From positions 130,001-194,000 of the forward strand of contig JABMCL010002628.1 in assembly GCA_018857735.1 (NCBI GenBank): a stretch of DNA of 64,000 nt, given 5' to 3'. The notes below the pieces were generated by a model. That model was not told where the DNA came from. It did not search any database and worked only from the letters and a program-made list of their open reading frames with translations. This document shows, one piece after another, positions 22,504 to 33,641 of this stretch; positions within the stretch are counted from its first letter, which is position 1, and every line of letters starts with the position of its first letter. This DNA comes from Alviniconcha marisindica (Eukaryota; Mollusca; Gastropoda; Provannidae). The position numbers and the translations under genes were made by a program.

Positions 22504-22723
22504 TGGGGTTTTCCTCGCCTGTACATGGGCTGGCGGGTGTTCTGGGCCGTGTACCACCTGGCGTGGTGTATGTACGACTGGACCATTGACGCCATAGAAA
22601 CGGACCGGCCCGGCGTCTGGTTGATATACCTCACCAACTGGACCTTCCTCGTACTCACCGTTTACACGCTTCTCGCGGCCATCATCGTCACCTACGTCAC
22701 GTGCACTGTGCGAGATTTCCAAG
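22504..22723 (+). CDS. Rolling stone-like protein, exon 2 (TM1-TM2)
   Basis: Entered through ATTCTGTTCCACCGCAG in phase 0 and left at CAAG|GTCTCA in phase 1. It encodes W47 onward with two hydrophobic segments: about residues 53-73 (MGWRVFWAVYHLAWCMYDW) and 84-112, which includes WLIYLTNWTFLVL. The YLTNW motif is one of the most conserved signatures of the rolling stone family. A (CT)n/(CA)n block starts only 17 bp after the donor. Confidence 0.85.
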
Positions 22724-22739
22724 GTCTCAGTTCACGAGC

Positions 22740-22740
22740 A

Positions 22741-22830
<90 letters not shown>

Positions 22831-22933
22831 TTCACACACACACACATACACACACACACACACACACCACACCACCCCACACACCAACCAGCACACACAA
22901 CACACACACCACACACAACAACACACACACACG
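22740..22933. repeat. (CT)n then (CA)n in rost intron 2
   Basis: CT array 22740-22826 and interrupted CA array 22834-22933. Confidence 0.93.
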
Positions 22934-23028
22934 GTAGCTGTCCGTCTATCTTTATCTTTCTGCATGGAATGCGCGCGCACCGTTTGTGTTGTGACCCCTC
23001 CCCAAACAAATACCCTCTTGGTTCTCAC

Positions 23029-23030
<2 letters not shown>

Positions 23031-23057
<27 letters not shown>
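23031..23057. repeat. (TG)n microsatellite
   Basis: Short TG array that leads into the GA/G minisatellite at 23058. Confidence 0.9.
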
Positions 23058-23068
<11 letters not shown>

Positions 23069-23225
23069 GGGGGGGGAGAGGGAGGGGGTATCAGAATTAC
23101 CTTCCACCCCTATTATGAGAGAGAGAGAGTGGGGGGGGGGGGGGGTCTGGATTACCTTCTACCCCTATATATGAGAGAGAGAGAGGGCGGCGGGGGCCAT
23201 CTGGATTACCTTCCCCCCCTATATA

Positions 23226-23265
<40 letters not shown>
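23058..23265 (+). repeat. Minisatellite: GA/G-rich block plus CTGGATTACCTTC unit
   Basis: Three units of roughly 55-60 bp. Each has a (GA)n-(G)n start and then a shared segment (TCTGGATTACCTTCTACCCC followed by TATAT). The GA and G runs vary in length between units. It ends in a pure (GA)n run (23230-23265). Confidence 0.8.
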
Positions 23266-23268
<3 letters not shown>

Positions 23269-23320
23269 GTCCCTAATAAGCCGTACGGTTTCTGTGGACG
23301 TTAAGCACCATGTTTACTTA
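23266..23320 (+). mobile_element. SINE family A tail fragment in rost intron 2
   Basis: CCCGTCCCTAATAAGCC to AAGCACCATGTTTACTTA. This is only the 3' tail, and it sits between two (GA)n arrays (23230-23265 and 23321-23347). Confidence 0.75.
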
Positions 23321-23615
23321 GAGAGAGAGAGAGAGAGAGAGAGAGAGCCGGCAAACATCAAATCTCTCCCTGTCCCTCTGTGTGTGTGTCTCTCTCTGTG
23401 CATCGAAATCTATCCAACCCAAGCGGGGAAAAGTCTAGTGGGGGATGAACATGTGAGAAAAACAAATCATACAAAGACGCGTGAATGAGTGAGTGAGACG
23501 AATATTATAATGATGGATGGATGTTTCTAAAAATAAACGCCCCACATTGACGTGCTCGGTGACATGGAAACAAAACAAACAACAACAACAACAAAGTCCG
23601 TTTCACTATCTGCAG

Positions 23616-23720
23616 ATGGTCAGACCCCGTGGTACCTGAAAGTGGTCTGGGTCGTGTATGAGCTCGTCGGCGTGGTCAGCATCCTGGTCACCATCCTCTA
23701 CTTCGCCCTGCTCTTCAATG
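23616..23720 (+). CDS. Rolling stone-like protein, exon 3 (TM3)
   Basis: Acceptor CACTATCTGCAG, donor AATG|GTCAGT, phase 1 to phase 1. It completes D120 and encodes TPWYLKVVWVVYELVGVVSI and the rest of a third hydrophobic segment (residues about 128-153). The lead-in W-Y-L-K-x2-W-V is typical of rolling stone family proteins. Confidence 0.83.
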
Positions 23721-23726
23721 GTCAGT

Positions 23727-23932
23727 AATAATAATAATAATAATAATAATGGAAATTTGTAAAGCGCCTACCCGGCGGCTCAAAGCGATGAACAAACATA
23801 ATAAAACACACATAGCGTACGTCGAGATGGAAAACGTTACCTGCAATTTTACAAGAGCAACAAAGGTTCAAGCATAACTATGTGCAAGGTGTACGCACAC
23901 ACACACAGCACACACACACACACACACACACA

Positions 23933-23972
<40 letters not shown>

Positions 23973-24003
23973 CACACACACATATACATACACACACACA
24001 ACA
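23727..24003 (+). repeat. (TAA)n-AGCGC element followed by (CA)n/(ACGC)n
   Basis: (TAA)n, GGAAATTTGTAAAGCGCC, GGCTCAAAGCG, about 85 bp of linking sequence, then CA and ACGC arrays (23893-24003). It starts 7 bp after the exon 3 end, so the element inserted almost at the donor of rost intron 3. The interval 24004-24506 shows nothing else recognised. Confidence 0.65.
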
Positions 24004-24506
24004 CATTGTACAGACTGAAATGGGTGAATGACAATGTTGCTTAAATGAAATATTCTGAGAAGAGAAATGTCTCAATGGCCCTTCGGTTTTGCCATATTAG
24101 ATGTTGACCTACAAGTTTCACGCACTCGGCGTTATGACCTACATACGCACTCGGCGTTATGACATACATACTTAGCCCTTCAGTGCACGTTTTTTTTAGA
24201 AAGAATTCAGACTTCAGTGCTAGTTGGGAATTATATTCAGTGGTAGTTAGGAATTATAATGCTTTAACCTTTAACAGTCCAGTATGTTTAACGAGCTGGT
24301 TTTCGAGTTCAGTGAACGATCGATACCAGCTAATAATCATCTTTACGAAGCAATGCTGATTGTCTGCCTCCTTTCATACAGATTTGTAAAATGTGACTGT
24401 ACGTCAATGTAATATCAACATATATCTTTTGTCAGTGTAATGTGTTTGTTACTTTTTGTGTGTGCACAAAAGCAGCAACAACAACAAAAAACAAAAAAGA
24501 ACAACA

Positions 24507-24550
24507 CACACACAACACACACACACACACACACACACACCACACACACA

Positions 24551-24625
<75 letters not shown>

Positions 24626-24644
24626 CATACACAACACACACACC

Positions 24645-24685
<41 letters not shown>

Positions 24686-24707
24686 CACACACACACACAG
24701 CACACAC

Positions 24708-24800
<93 letters not shown>
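24507..24800. repeat. (CA)n microsatellite of almost 300 bp in rost intron 3
   Basis: CA array with single-base interruptions in its first two thirds and a pure array after 24714. It ends about 90 bp before the exon 4 acceptor. Confidence 0.95.
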
Positions 24801-24890
24801 ACAAAAACACAAACGGGAGGGGGGGGGGGAGAAGAAAAGGAGAGATTAAAAAAATTTTTAAAAAAATCATCACTCCATCGTCTTGTCCAG

Positions 24891-25318
24891 GTTCGTTGTC
24901 CGTGATGAGCGGAGTAAAGCATCTCGCAAACTCCGTCTACGTCCTGCTGGACCTCTTCGTCACCGCTATGCCAGTACGTCTATTCCACGTCATCTACCCG
25001 TCAATCTACGCAGTGGTGTACTGCGTCTTCACCGTCATCTACTGGGCAGCGGGCGGAGTGAACGACAGCGGCCTTCACTACGTTTACAAATCGATGGACT
25101 GGAACAACGCCGGATCCGCGGGTCCTATGGTGGTTGGAATCATTTTGGTCGCGGTCCCGCTCGTGCACCTGGTCTTTTGGTCGCTGCACGTGATCCGCGT
25201 GGCCATTTACGCAAACTGCTGTGTCACCGAGGAGCGAGGCGGGTCTGTTTGCATGGAGATGCACGGGAATAAACATAGTTCGGTCGTCCATGATGAAAGT
25301 AGAATTACGCCGGCTTAG
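24891..25318 (+). CDS. Rolling stone-like protein, exon 4 (TM4-TM6, stop)
   Basis: Acceptor CGTCTTGTCCAG, phase 1, stop TAG at 25316-25318. It contains the strongest family signature, SVYVLLDLFVTAMPVRLFHV followed by IYPSIY, then a membrane segment ending IYWAAGG. A conserved loop follows with YKSMDWNNAG, then a last membrane segment (VVGIILVAVPLVHLVFWSLH) and a short cytosolic tail. The full protein has about six membrane segments in 296 residues, close to the family's usual 260-300. Only a single in-frame reading connects all four exons. Confidence 0.88.
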
Positions 25319-25387
25319 CTGCCGGAACTGTTTCAGTGTTTCAAGTTCAGCGTGAGTGAGTGCCGGTGCGCACTTATACATACATTC

Positions 25388-25529
25388 GCGCGCGCGCGTG
25401 CACACACAGACACACACACACACACGGGCATGCACACACATGCGCACGCACACCCGCGCATGCACACACATATACGCATGCACACACACACATGCACACA
25501 CACACATACACACACACACACACACACAC

Positions 25530-25592
<63 letters not shown>

Positions 25593-25600
25593 GGGCACGC
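25388..25600. repeat. (GC)n / (CA)n microsatellite downstream of rost
   Basis: CGCGCGCG start, degenerate CA/CGCA middle, pure CA to 25589. It lies within 70 bp of the stop codon and so is probably in the 3' UTR. Confidence 0.93.
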
Positions 25601-25734
25601 ACACGCTTTCACACAGACGTAAACGCGCGTACAGAATAACTTTACCAGCGAATTACCAGATTTCAGAACTTGAGAAAAATGCTGGTGCCAATACTCACTT
25701 TTGGGGAGAAGAATCTTAAAAAAAGAAAAGATTA

Positions 25735-25985
25735 TTGCTTTTAATTTGCCTTCTTATATGTCCTAAGTGACAAGGACATTTACGTTAGGAAACAAAACTG
25801 TTTCAAAAACATTTAAAACTGTTTGAATATGTTACATAATTATTATGAACGCTATTCCGACACCATAAAAGCACTCTCTGCTGTGAACGCAAAAAAATGT
25901 CTCCCACCGATCCTGCCGGGACTCGAACCCGAGACCTTTCGATCACGAGTCCATCGTTCTACCACATAGCCATCCACGCTCCGTT
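25735..25985 (-). mobile_element. tRNA-derived SINE (family C)
   Basis: On the minus strand a tRNA-like head (about 25985-25908) has an A-box TGGCTATGTGGTAGAAC and a B-box GGTTCGAGTCCC with the C-C-G-G-G T-stem. A body follows with TTTTTTTGCGTTCACAGCAG and a small hairpin TGTCCTTGTCACTTAGGACA near 25761-25780. The head resembles a tRNA gene, but the attached body argues for a SINE. The left end is approximate. Confidence 0.6.
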
Positions 25986-26319
25986 AGGACATCCAAGAAA
26001 AACGAGTTCAGTTAAGTAAGCAATTATAAAAAAAAAAATCAAAAAAAAATCGATCAATATACTGAAGTCAATGGAAAGGAACAGCAACATCTTGAAGGAA
26101 TCAGTCAATTAACCAATCAGTTATCACAACCGGGCAAATTAGTCTCGATTAAAGAAGCGAACTTTTTTTTTTTAAATCGATCCGATTGGACTGCAATAGA
26201 AAGTGTGCATTGATCTGGCTGTCAGCAGTTGCGTGGACGGATACAACTCGAGTGGCTGTGCGCTTACATACGTCTGTGTGCATCCTTCTTGCGTTCAGCT
26301 GATAAATAAGAAACGTTTA

Positions 26320-26440
26320 ATGATAATAATAATTAAAGCCGGTATTTTCAAAGCGCAAAATCCTGTCCGGATAAACTATTCTAAGCGCATACACGCGTAC
26401 GTGCGTGCACACCCGCACACGCACGCACACCTACCCCCCC

Positions 26441-26471
<31 letters not shown>

Positions 26472-26482
26472 AGGCGCACGCA
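26320..26482 (+). repeat. (TAA)n-AGCGC-(C)n/(CA)n element
   Basis: ATGATAATAATAATTAAAGC, TTTCAAAGCGCAAAATCC, ACTATTCTAAGCGCATACAC, then degenerate CGCA, a C run (26433-26457) and CA. Second well-preserved copy of the unit at 21509. The interval 25986-26319 has nothing else supported. Confidence 0.72.
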
Positions 26483-27207
26483 CCTACGAGTATCATGTAT
26501 TGACCAAACAACACTTGCACACAACTTAGCGCAGAGCGGAAAACATTTAGTCTTGTTCATGCGCCTGTTGCTGTAGTTTTGTCTGGAGGGATGATGCAAT
26601 AATGACAATTAAACGACAAGCGTTGTCTCCAATGAGAAAATTCGGAAAGTACTAGGGGCAGTCGAGAAGTTCTGCAAGTGATGCAATATAACTCCAAACA
26701 AAACGACCTACAGCAATGAAATGTTCGGAGACTGATTTTCAACGCACTTTTAGCTGCTGTCCACAGAGAGTTGTTGTCGCCTTAGCCGTTTTGTGGAGGT
26801 GTTGTGGTGCTCCGAAGTGGGTTTGACATGAAGTTGTCAGTTCATCTCTCTTGCGAGGCCTTGAATTAACAGAGAGAGAGAGAGCACAACAAAACAAACA
26901 ACAACACACACAAAAACATTACAAAAATATATATAAACTTTCCACCAATGCCAGTTTTCAAGGTAGTAAAACAAGCAACACGTCACATGGTGCTACGTTC
27001 AGTTCAGTCAGGGCTGTAGGGTGGGTGGTAACCTTTCTCCCACAACACACTAAATTATGGCCCTTGCTTTGTCGGGCGCAGCGGTGTCGTGGAGTAACGG
27101 AATGCTCTTGAGATTTTCACGTTTGGTCGCTGCTCTGTACAGCGGAGAAAGAGTGAGAGAAGCTTTGCTTGTGTTGTGGCGGCTGGTCATTTTTGTCAAG
27201 TTCTCTG
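26483..27207. other. Intergenic, nothing recognised
   Basis: No coding exon, RNA gene or clear repeat apart from a short GA run near 26870. Confidence 0.45.
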
Positions 27208-27377
27208 GTAGAATCAAACACACAAAAGGTTCAAAAGAATGCTATTTATTAGGACAAGACAAAACCAGCAAATTTTCGGGGTAATCCCCTTTGTCAAGCT
27301 ACAAAACAAGCTAAACGGTCAAAAAAGATGAAAAATGAGATGAAAAGCTAAACCACATATCTGTTTTTGGTTGAGCT
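27208..27377 (-). mobile_element. Small AATAAA-tailed element, copy 1 (hammerhead-like core)
   Basis: On the minus strand: CTCAACCAAAAACAG start, a pyrimidine-rich run, TTGACCGTTTAGC, then the hairpin core CTTGACAAAGGGGATTACCC followed by CGAAAATTTG, and an end TAATAAATAGCATTC, TTTTGAACC and GTGTGTTTGATTC. Family and order match 34431-34611. No protein frame. Confidence 0.65.
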
Positions 27378-27386
27378 ATGTAATTC

Positions 27387-27510
<124 letters not shown>

Positions 27511-27623
27511 GGTGTATTGTGTCTGCGGGGCTATTGTGTTGGTACTCAGCAGCGTGTATTGGTTGTATTTTATTTTAAACTCATTGCCTTGAGACATTAT
27601 AGTCTATACGTTCAGGATACTAG

Positions 27624-28045
27624 TGGGCACGTTGGTATTTTTCATTTACTGAATATTTCGTGTGTGCATCTGTTCAAGAACACGAGCAGTTGTGCCTGCT
27701 CTCTTTGAACTGTTAGCTGGTGAACACGTTGGTATATTTCATTGACGGAATACTTTGTGTTCATTAACTGAATTTATACTTTGTGTTTGCACCTGTCCAC
27801 GAACTCGAGCAGCTGTGCCTGTTCCCTTTGAATTGCTAACTGGTGGACACGTTGGTATATTTCATTGACGGAATACTTTGTGCCTGTTCAAGAACTCGAG
27901 CAGCTGTGCCTACTCCTTTTGAAGTGTTAACAATTACTGGTGCCGTGGACACGTTGGTATATTTCAATCACTAAATACTTTGTGTCTACATCTGTTCAAA
28001 AATTCGAGTAGCTGTAACTACTGCCTTTGCATTGTTAGCTGTGCT
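27624..28045 (+). repeat. Tandem monomers upstream of the LINE (probable LINE 5' UTR)
   Basis: Four diverged units of about 95-135 bp. Each has CACGTTGGTAT(A/T)TTTCA, then an ACTTTGTG segment, TCTGTTCAAGAA(C/T)(A/T)CGAGC and AGCTGTGCCT, ending near TTTGAA(C/T)TGTTAGC. They precede the first recognisable endonuclease codons by about 220 bp in the same orientation, the position of promoter monomers in some LINE 5' UTRs. Assignment to the LINE is inference. Confidence 0.6.
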
Positions 28046-28263
28046 TTGTGTGGATCCGTCTTCTTAATTTTTCCCAGCTTTGTATGTCTCGTTGGCTTTT
28101 TGAAAATAACTACTTTGTTTTCCGTTTCAGTTGTACATGCCATTGTCCTCTGGGATATATATGTAACATTTAAAGGAACATTAATACACGCATAGATTTG
28201 AATTCCTACATATTTCAATTCTAGGAATTGCTTTTTACTCAGATTATAGCATATCTAGTGACT

Positions 28264-31013
28264 GTCTCCGAGTCGGTCACCTCAATGTGTACCACATACA
28301 GAACAAAATATATGATCTTAATGTTTTCTTTGAGTCACATCAACGCTTCCACCTGTTTGGTCTCAGTGAGACAGGACTGAAAAGCACATTCCAAGTGACG
28401 GTCTATCTCTTCCTCACTATTCACTAATCCGAAAGGATGCTGCCAGATCTCAGCACACAGGTTTAGCTGTTTATATACATTCTTCAATCAGCAAAATGTC
28501 CGTCGCCGTCTGGACTTAGAGTCTGAAGCAGTAGAAAGCGTGTGGTTAGAAATACAGATGCGCAAGTCCAGTATTTTACTTGGTTATATTTATAGAAATC
28601 CAGCAGCAACGTTTGACTGGTATGATCAGTTTGTTACAATGTTGGGCAGGGTACAGGACTGTAAGCTGAATGTGATTCTAATATTGACATGCAAAAAACT
28701 AACCCAGCATGGGATTCCGCAATATCTTTATTTGGCCTAGATCAAATGATTAGGTCACCCACGAGAACCACTCTCCGTTCTTCAACGCTAATTGATCATA
28801 TTTACACAAGTGATACAATATTCTTGTGCCTGCCACAGGAATAAGCGACCACTTTCCAGTGTGCTGTACCTTGTCTGTGAGGCCTGTTCTGAATGCCCAC
28901 TCTTCAATTGTTTACCGATGTTTTAAACGGTTTGACGAGAGAGCTTTTTTGATGGACTTGCACTTAATCCCCTTTGAAAATATGTACAATTTTAGTGAAC
29001 TCAATTTGGCACTGTCACGCTGGATTGACTTATTTCTTGATGATATCAATAAGCACGCCCCCCTCAAAAAGAAGCGGGTGAAACACCAAACCCTCCCACC
29101 ACGGCTGAACACTGATATAAAGCAAGCCTTGTTACTGAGAGACAAATTTGGGAAGCAAAAGAAATTTGTGAAATATAAGCAACAACGCAACCGTGTCAAT
29201 TACCTCGTGAGGGAGGCCAAGAAGAAATATTTAAAATGACCTTGCAGGCAATAAAGCAGATATGTCATCCATGGGGAGAGCGACAACACACTCACTAAAG
29301 GCCACAGCCCTGTAAACAATAATCTTCCATCAGAACTCACACTAGATGTCTTTAACGCCCATTTTGTATCTGTAGTCCCCAAGTTCTTACCAGACGATCA
29401 AACCGAGGGGTTCAATAGTTTCCTGATAAGTTACTAAACTTCTCAGTGATCGAACCTCTCAAAATCCCCTTTAATTCCTACTATATCTGTGTTCGAAGTA
29501 GGAATAGCTATCTCAAAGATGGATAATAAGAAATCAGCAGGCTGTGATGGTATTAGTGTTAAACTTTTAAAAGTTGCCCTTCCTTATACAGCTGAAACAC
29601 ATATATTTATAACTTATGCATACAAAAGAATCTTTTTTCCAACTACATTTAAGAGAGCTAAAATAATTCCACTCCCTAATACAAAAACTATATCCACTGA
29701 TCTGATTGGCTATCGCCCTATCTCGATCCTGTCTTTCATACAAAACCACTAGAAAGACACATTCATAAACATTTGACGGATTTGTTTTAGAAACACGCCA
29801 TCTTTTCTATTCCTTCCAGTCTGGCTTCCGATGTGGACATTCTTGTCAAACTGCGGTTACCCGTTTAACTGATGCTTGGCTCTCAGCTTTTAACAATGTC
29901 AAATGTCAGGTGCGTGTTTCTCGACTTTCGCAAGGCATTTACCTGGTTCATCATATTTTAGTTAAGAAACTGTCCTCGTACAGCTTAAGCAAGGCAAGTA
30001 TAACTTTCTTACGATCATACCTACAGGGTCGTCTACAATGCGTACTTGTAAATGGCACATACCCCAAAGACACGTCTATAACAAGCGGAGCACCTCAAGG
30101 ATCGATCCTAGGCCGTCTTTTGTTTTGTATCTTTATTAATGACCTACCTATGTGCTTTACACGTCCATCAGTGCAATGTGATCTATTTGTGATCTATTTG
30201 CGGACGATGGCACCCTTAATACAGCTAACGACAATATAGATACTATACGTAGGGATTTACGACACAGTCTAAATGATATCTCTGGATGGTGTTGCAGAAA
30301 TCGGATGGCACTGAATCCAAAAAAACAAAATGCATGTTGATGGCGACGAGACAGAAACACCAGAAAAAAGCTCCCCCTAAACCCAAACTTCGAGACCACG
30401 CCAATAGAGCAAGTTTCAAAACATCGCCTACTTGGAGTAACTGTAGACGAGCAGCTAAAGCGGCAAAAACATACTAACAATATTTGCAGAACTGTTTCTA
30501 GAAGAAAAGAAATTCTTTCAAAACTAAGCCAAATTGTCAACCATAAAGTAAAATTGGCCTTTTTCTTTGCACACATTATGTCACACATAAACTATGTTTC
30601 AAATGCATGAGATGGATGTGCCTGTGTGCACATGAAGCAACTGTACTCTCTCCACAAACGTGCCATAAAATTCTTAATGCTAAATCCTAATAAATTATGG
30701 ACTACAATCAAAAGTGCTGTGCTCTCAAACTACTCCCTCTAGACAAATAACTATTACTCAACAAATGTGTTCTGATGCAAAAGGTTGTTCACGGCAAAGG
30801 CCCACAGTACCTGAACAATCTCATGATTTCTCCTGAACACTTCACGTTCATGGGAATAAACAACTTTTGCCCAGAATAAGGATTGATATCTTTAAAACGA
30901 GTTTCTCCTTTTTGGGTTCTTTAGTGTGGAATAATTTACCTCATCATCTCAGATACCCCTTGGAAGTAAAAACATTCAAAAAGAAAGCATATCAGGCTCT
31001 CACTAAGCCACCT
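28264..31013 (+). pseudogene. LINE ORF2 pseudogene (endonuclease-reverse transcriptase)
   Basis: Recognisable pieces in shifting frames include VGHLNVYHIQNK and FGLSETGLKS (the start of an APE domain, with the catalytic Glu in SET), VWLEIQ...GYIYRNP, ISDHFPV (the endonuclease end), NKKSAGCDGI and GYRPISILSF (RT fingers), SGFRCGHSCQTA, SGAPQGSILGRLLF and an FADD motif (RT palm), and NSLNDISGW-like and SLHKRAIKF-like C-terminal parts. Frames break near 28400, 28490, 28740, 28820, 29240, 29420, 29750, 30190 and later. At 30177-30198 an 11-bp tandem duplication (TGTGATCTATT twice) shifts frame directly before the catalytic FADD codons. The enzyme copied RNA into DNA at a nicked target site, and this copy cannot. 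Confidence 0.82.
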
Positions 31014-31203
31014 TGATACATTTTTTCTTCCATTCGCCAGATACCTTGACACAAAATGTCATTTTTTGTTTTGTTTTTGTTTTTCCCTTGCGTGTTCTTG
31101 TCAAGTTTTACATTTGTATTTCACACAAAAAGCAATTTTCAGTATTTGTATTTTCATGCGTTATTGTACTCTTTCATTTTCCTTGTGGTCATCATTTTAA
31201 TGT

Positions 31204-31204
<1 letters not shown>

Positions 31205-31285
<81 letters not shown>

Positions 31286-31305
31286 GATAGATAGATAGAT
31301 GTGTG
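31205..31305. repeat. (CT)n-(TA)n-(GATA)n compound microsatellite
   Basis: About 31 CT units, 8 TA units, 4 GATA units, then TG. It lies inside the LINE 3' region. Confidence 0.93.
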
Positions 31306-31680
31306 TGTGTGTATGTGCCGCCGTTTAACTTCCAATCTTTGCTAGATGTGATCTTGTTTTTTTTTCGATATATATGGGGAGAGAGATTCACCTTTTGTCT
31401 TTTTCCTTTATTCTGTATAAAATAATTGTTAACCCTCTCTCTTTTCCCTCCCGGCGCTCGCCCCCCTCTCTCCTGAAAATTCAGATTTGCCCTTTTCTTA
31501 CTTTGGAGTTTGCATGTTGCGAATTTTAGACAGAATTTTTGTTTTTTGTTTTGTTTTGTATTTTAGTTTGCCGCAATTATTTGTATTCTTGTTTGACGTG
31601 TTGAGTGTTGCTATGTTTGTCATCAGGGACAGATTTGTAAAAAAGCCGACTTGAGCTTAAAACTTTATCCTTGTGAAAAA

Positions 31681-32585
31681 ATTTTTTCTCTTCTTCCCCC
31701 CCCCCCCCTCCCCCCTCCCCGAGTCAATTTTCAGCGCAGTCTGACTCTCTTGCTTGGTTTAGCGTACAGCCGCCGTGTGCAGTCATATGCGTAAACATCT
31801 GCGCTCACGTTAAAAAAAGAAGTATATATATATATAAAAAAATCCCAAACACTGGCTGCCGTACTATTGTTTGTAACTTTGGACACACGAAAATACTGCT
31901 CGCACTAATAGGAATGGGTAGCACTGCTGCTGTAATAAGTAAAGGCAACCCAAATTTCCGACCGAACCGTACTTAACCAAAACGCCAGGCTATGCCTCTT
32001 TTTTGTCTCCACGCTCCTTCCCTTTCTCCTTTCCACATTTTATCCCCCCCCCCCCCCCCCCCCCGCCCCACCGCGCCCCCTTTCTCTGGTTGAAAATCAA
32101 GTGTTAACCTACAAACAACATTATATATTTGGTCATTTCGAGCGTCTCGTATAAGTTTACTTGTTGGACGCTTCCAAGACTATTCTATTATTGTCTGTTG
32201 GTATGCTTTCAGTACTGAATAAAGATTGCTTAAACCAACCCAGATTTCCCGCAAGGGGATTGATGAAGTCTTGGGTTTTATGTGTGTGCTTTTAAGTGTA
32301 CGTACTGGAACCGTTCGTTCTGTCAGCTCAAAGACTGCGCCTTGCAAAATACGACTCAGGATCAGTCACTGATTCGCCGAGACTCTTGCAACGTGCAACC
32401 GTACGGTGGTGAACAGAAGGACTGCACTGTATATATATATATATATATATTATAAACCGTTGATATATCCTGGTTGACTGGGCGTAAAAAAACAAGTTAC
32501 TTACTTACTCCCCTTAATCTTACCTCCCCATCCACCCGCGTACCGCCGTGGCCTCTATCTCAGCATGTTGGTCCCTGTTGTTAAT
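31681..32585. other. Intergenic with poly-C tracts and a retroelement-like 3' end
   Basis: Poly-C at 31697-31712 and 32044-32064, (TA)n at 32430-32450. AATAAAGATTGCTTAAACC at 32218-32236 looks like the 3' terminus of another retroelement. 32457-32490 carries, inverted, the CCCAGTCAACC/ATATCA motif of the 69-bp repeats. No gene supported. Confidence 0.45.
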
Positions 32586-32618
32586 GTGTGTGGTGCATGT
32601 GTGTGTGTGTGTGTGGTG

Positions 32619-32678
<60 letters not shown>

Positions 32679-32705
32679 TGACGATGTGTGTGAGTGACGA
32701 TGTAA

Positions 32706-32779
<74 letters not shown>

Positions 32780-32780
32780 T
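32586..32780. repeat. (TG)n arrays with GAGTGACGATG interruptions
   Basis: Two TG arrays around a duplicated TGTGAGTGACGATGT motif (near 32674-32703). Confidence 0.93.
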
Positions 32781-33044
32781 TCAGTGACGGTGTGTGTGTA
32801 TGAGCGCGTTCACACGCGCGGCAACTGACTTCACAGTTGATTCCAGTATTGTCATTAAAATAGTCACAATAGAACTATAAAACTGAAAAATGACGAATGC
32901 ACATGAACTAAATGTGATGGCGGGTTTCAAGTGCAGAAAACTGAGCAGGCATTTTTATTCGTACTTGAACAAGCATAATTCGGGACAAAATGGAAACTAT
33001 GAAATTTGCAATGAACAAAGAAATAATCACTTCAATCTTTGCCC

Positions 33045-33145
33045 ATGAAGATCCAGCCTCGTGACCTCAATACCCTTGTTCTGATTGGTCTGAGCATGGG
33101 TTTGTCCCTTGCGACAAAAATAGGATACACAGTGTGATGTCATAG
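33045..33145 (+). repeat. Dispersed repeat pair, copy 1 (partner near 40436)
   Basis: CTGATTGGTCTGAGC, GGGTTTGTCCC, a (G/C)GA(A)CA-AAA-ATAG block, TGTGATGTCA and GTTAACCCTTT occur in this order here and at 40436-40525 with moderate identity. The element is unidentified. Confidence 0.55.
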
Positions 33146-33641
33146 TTAACCCTTTACTATCCATCCCCTCACTAATGTACTGTCATGGCGTCGACTTGTT
33201 GAGGACTGAACTGAGGCTACGGGTAGATCTTGAAGAATGCAAGACCTGAAAGAGTCAGTCACCCAGCGGCTAACGCCAGCGAGTCTGAAATCGAACGCTT
33301 GAACATACGCGTGTGGCAATGTGTTGTGACTCAACCAGACATGCACACCGGCGGCTACGTGGAGGCGATCTAGTCCTCGGATTGCCGCACCGTGCCGGCA
33401 TGAATCCAGGGCAGCCTCGCGTTGAGTCAAAGTGGGTCATGTGACAAACATCACCGTTCGCTTTTTCAAGGAGAGCGTAGGTTAGGCCTAGCTAGGCTAC
33501 TACTATTCGTGTTCGTGGGGAGTGGGAGTGGGAGGGAGAGCAGTGACCGGTAGGCAGAGTTAATAATAAAGCTATGAACATGGATTCTTCAGTACACAAT
33601 CATGGTCGGGTTTAGCGTCTGGAATCGTGATCGCTTCCGGG

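Larger units (their letters stand above)
27624..31680 (+). mobile_element. Non-LTR retrotransposon (APE endonuclease + RT), degraded
   Basis: A nearly complete but inactive element. In order: tandem 5' monomers (27624-28045), APE-type endonuclease (about 28264-28900), linker, reverse transcriptase (about 29490-30300), ORF2 C-terminal part to a stop near 31013, and a T-rich 3' region with an embedded (CT)n/(TA)n block. The 3' end is probably near 31680, at GGGACAGATTTG, AAAAAGCCGACTTGAGC and ACTTTATCCTTGTG. The protein sequence style fits the CR1/L2/jockey-like side of the LINE tree, but the clade cannot be fixed by eye. Ends are approximate and no target duplication was identified. Confidence 0.75.

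Noticed and set aside
25908..25985. Functional tRNA gene on the minus strand
   Set aside because: The A and B boxes are good, but the head is attached to a retroposon-like body and the anticodon stem is poor, so a SINE head is more likely.
28264..31013. Intact retrotransposon
   Set aside because: Multiple frameshifts and stops, including an 11-bp duplication at the RT active site, rule out function.
33146..33430. 94-residue minus-strand frame
   Set aside because: No recognised domain, no matching splice partners. Kept only as unexplained sequence.
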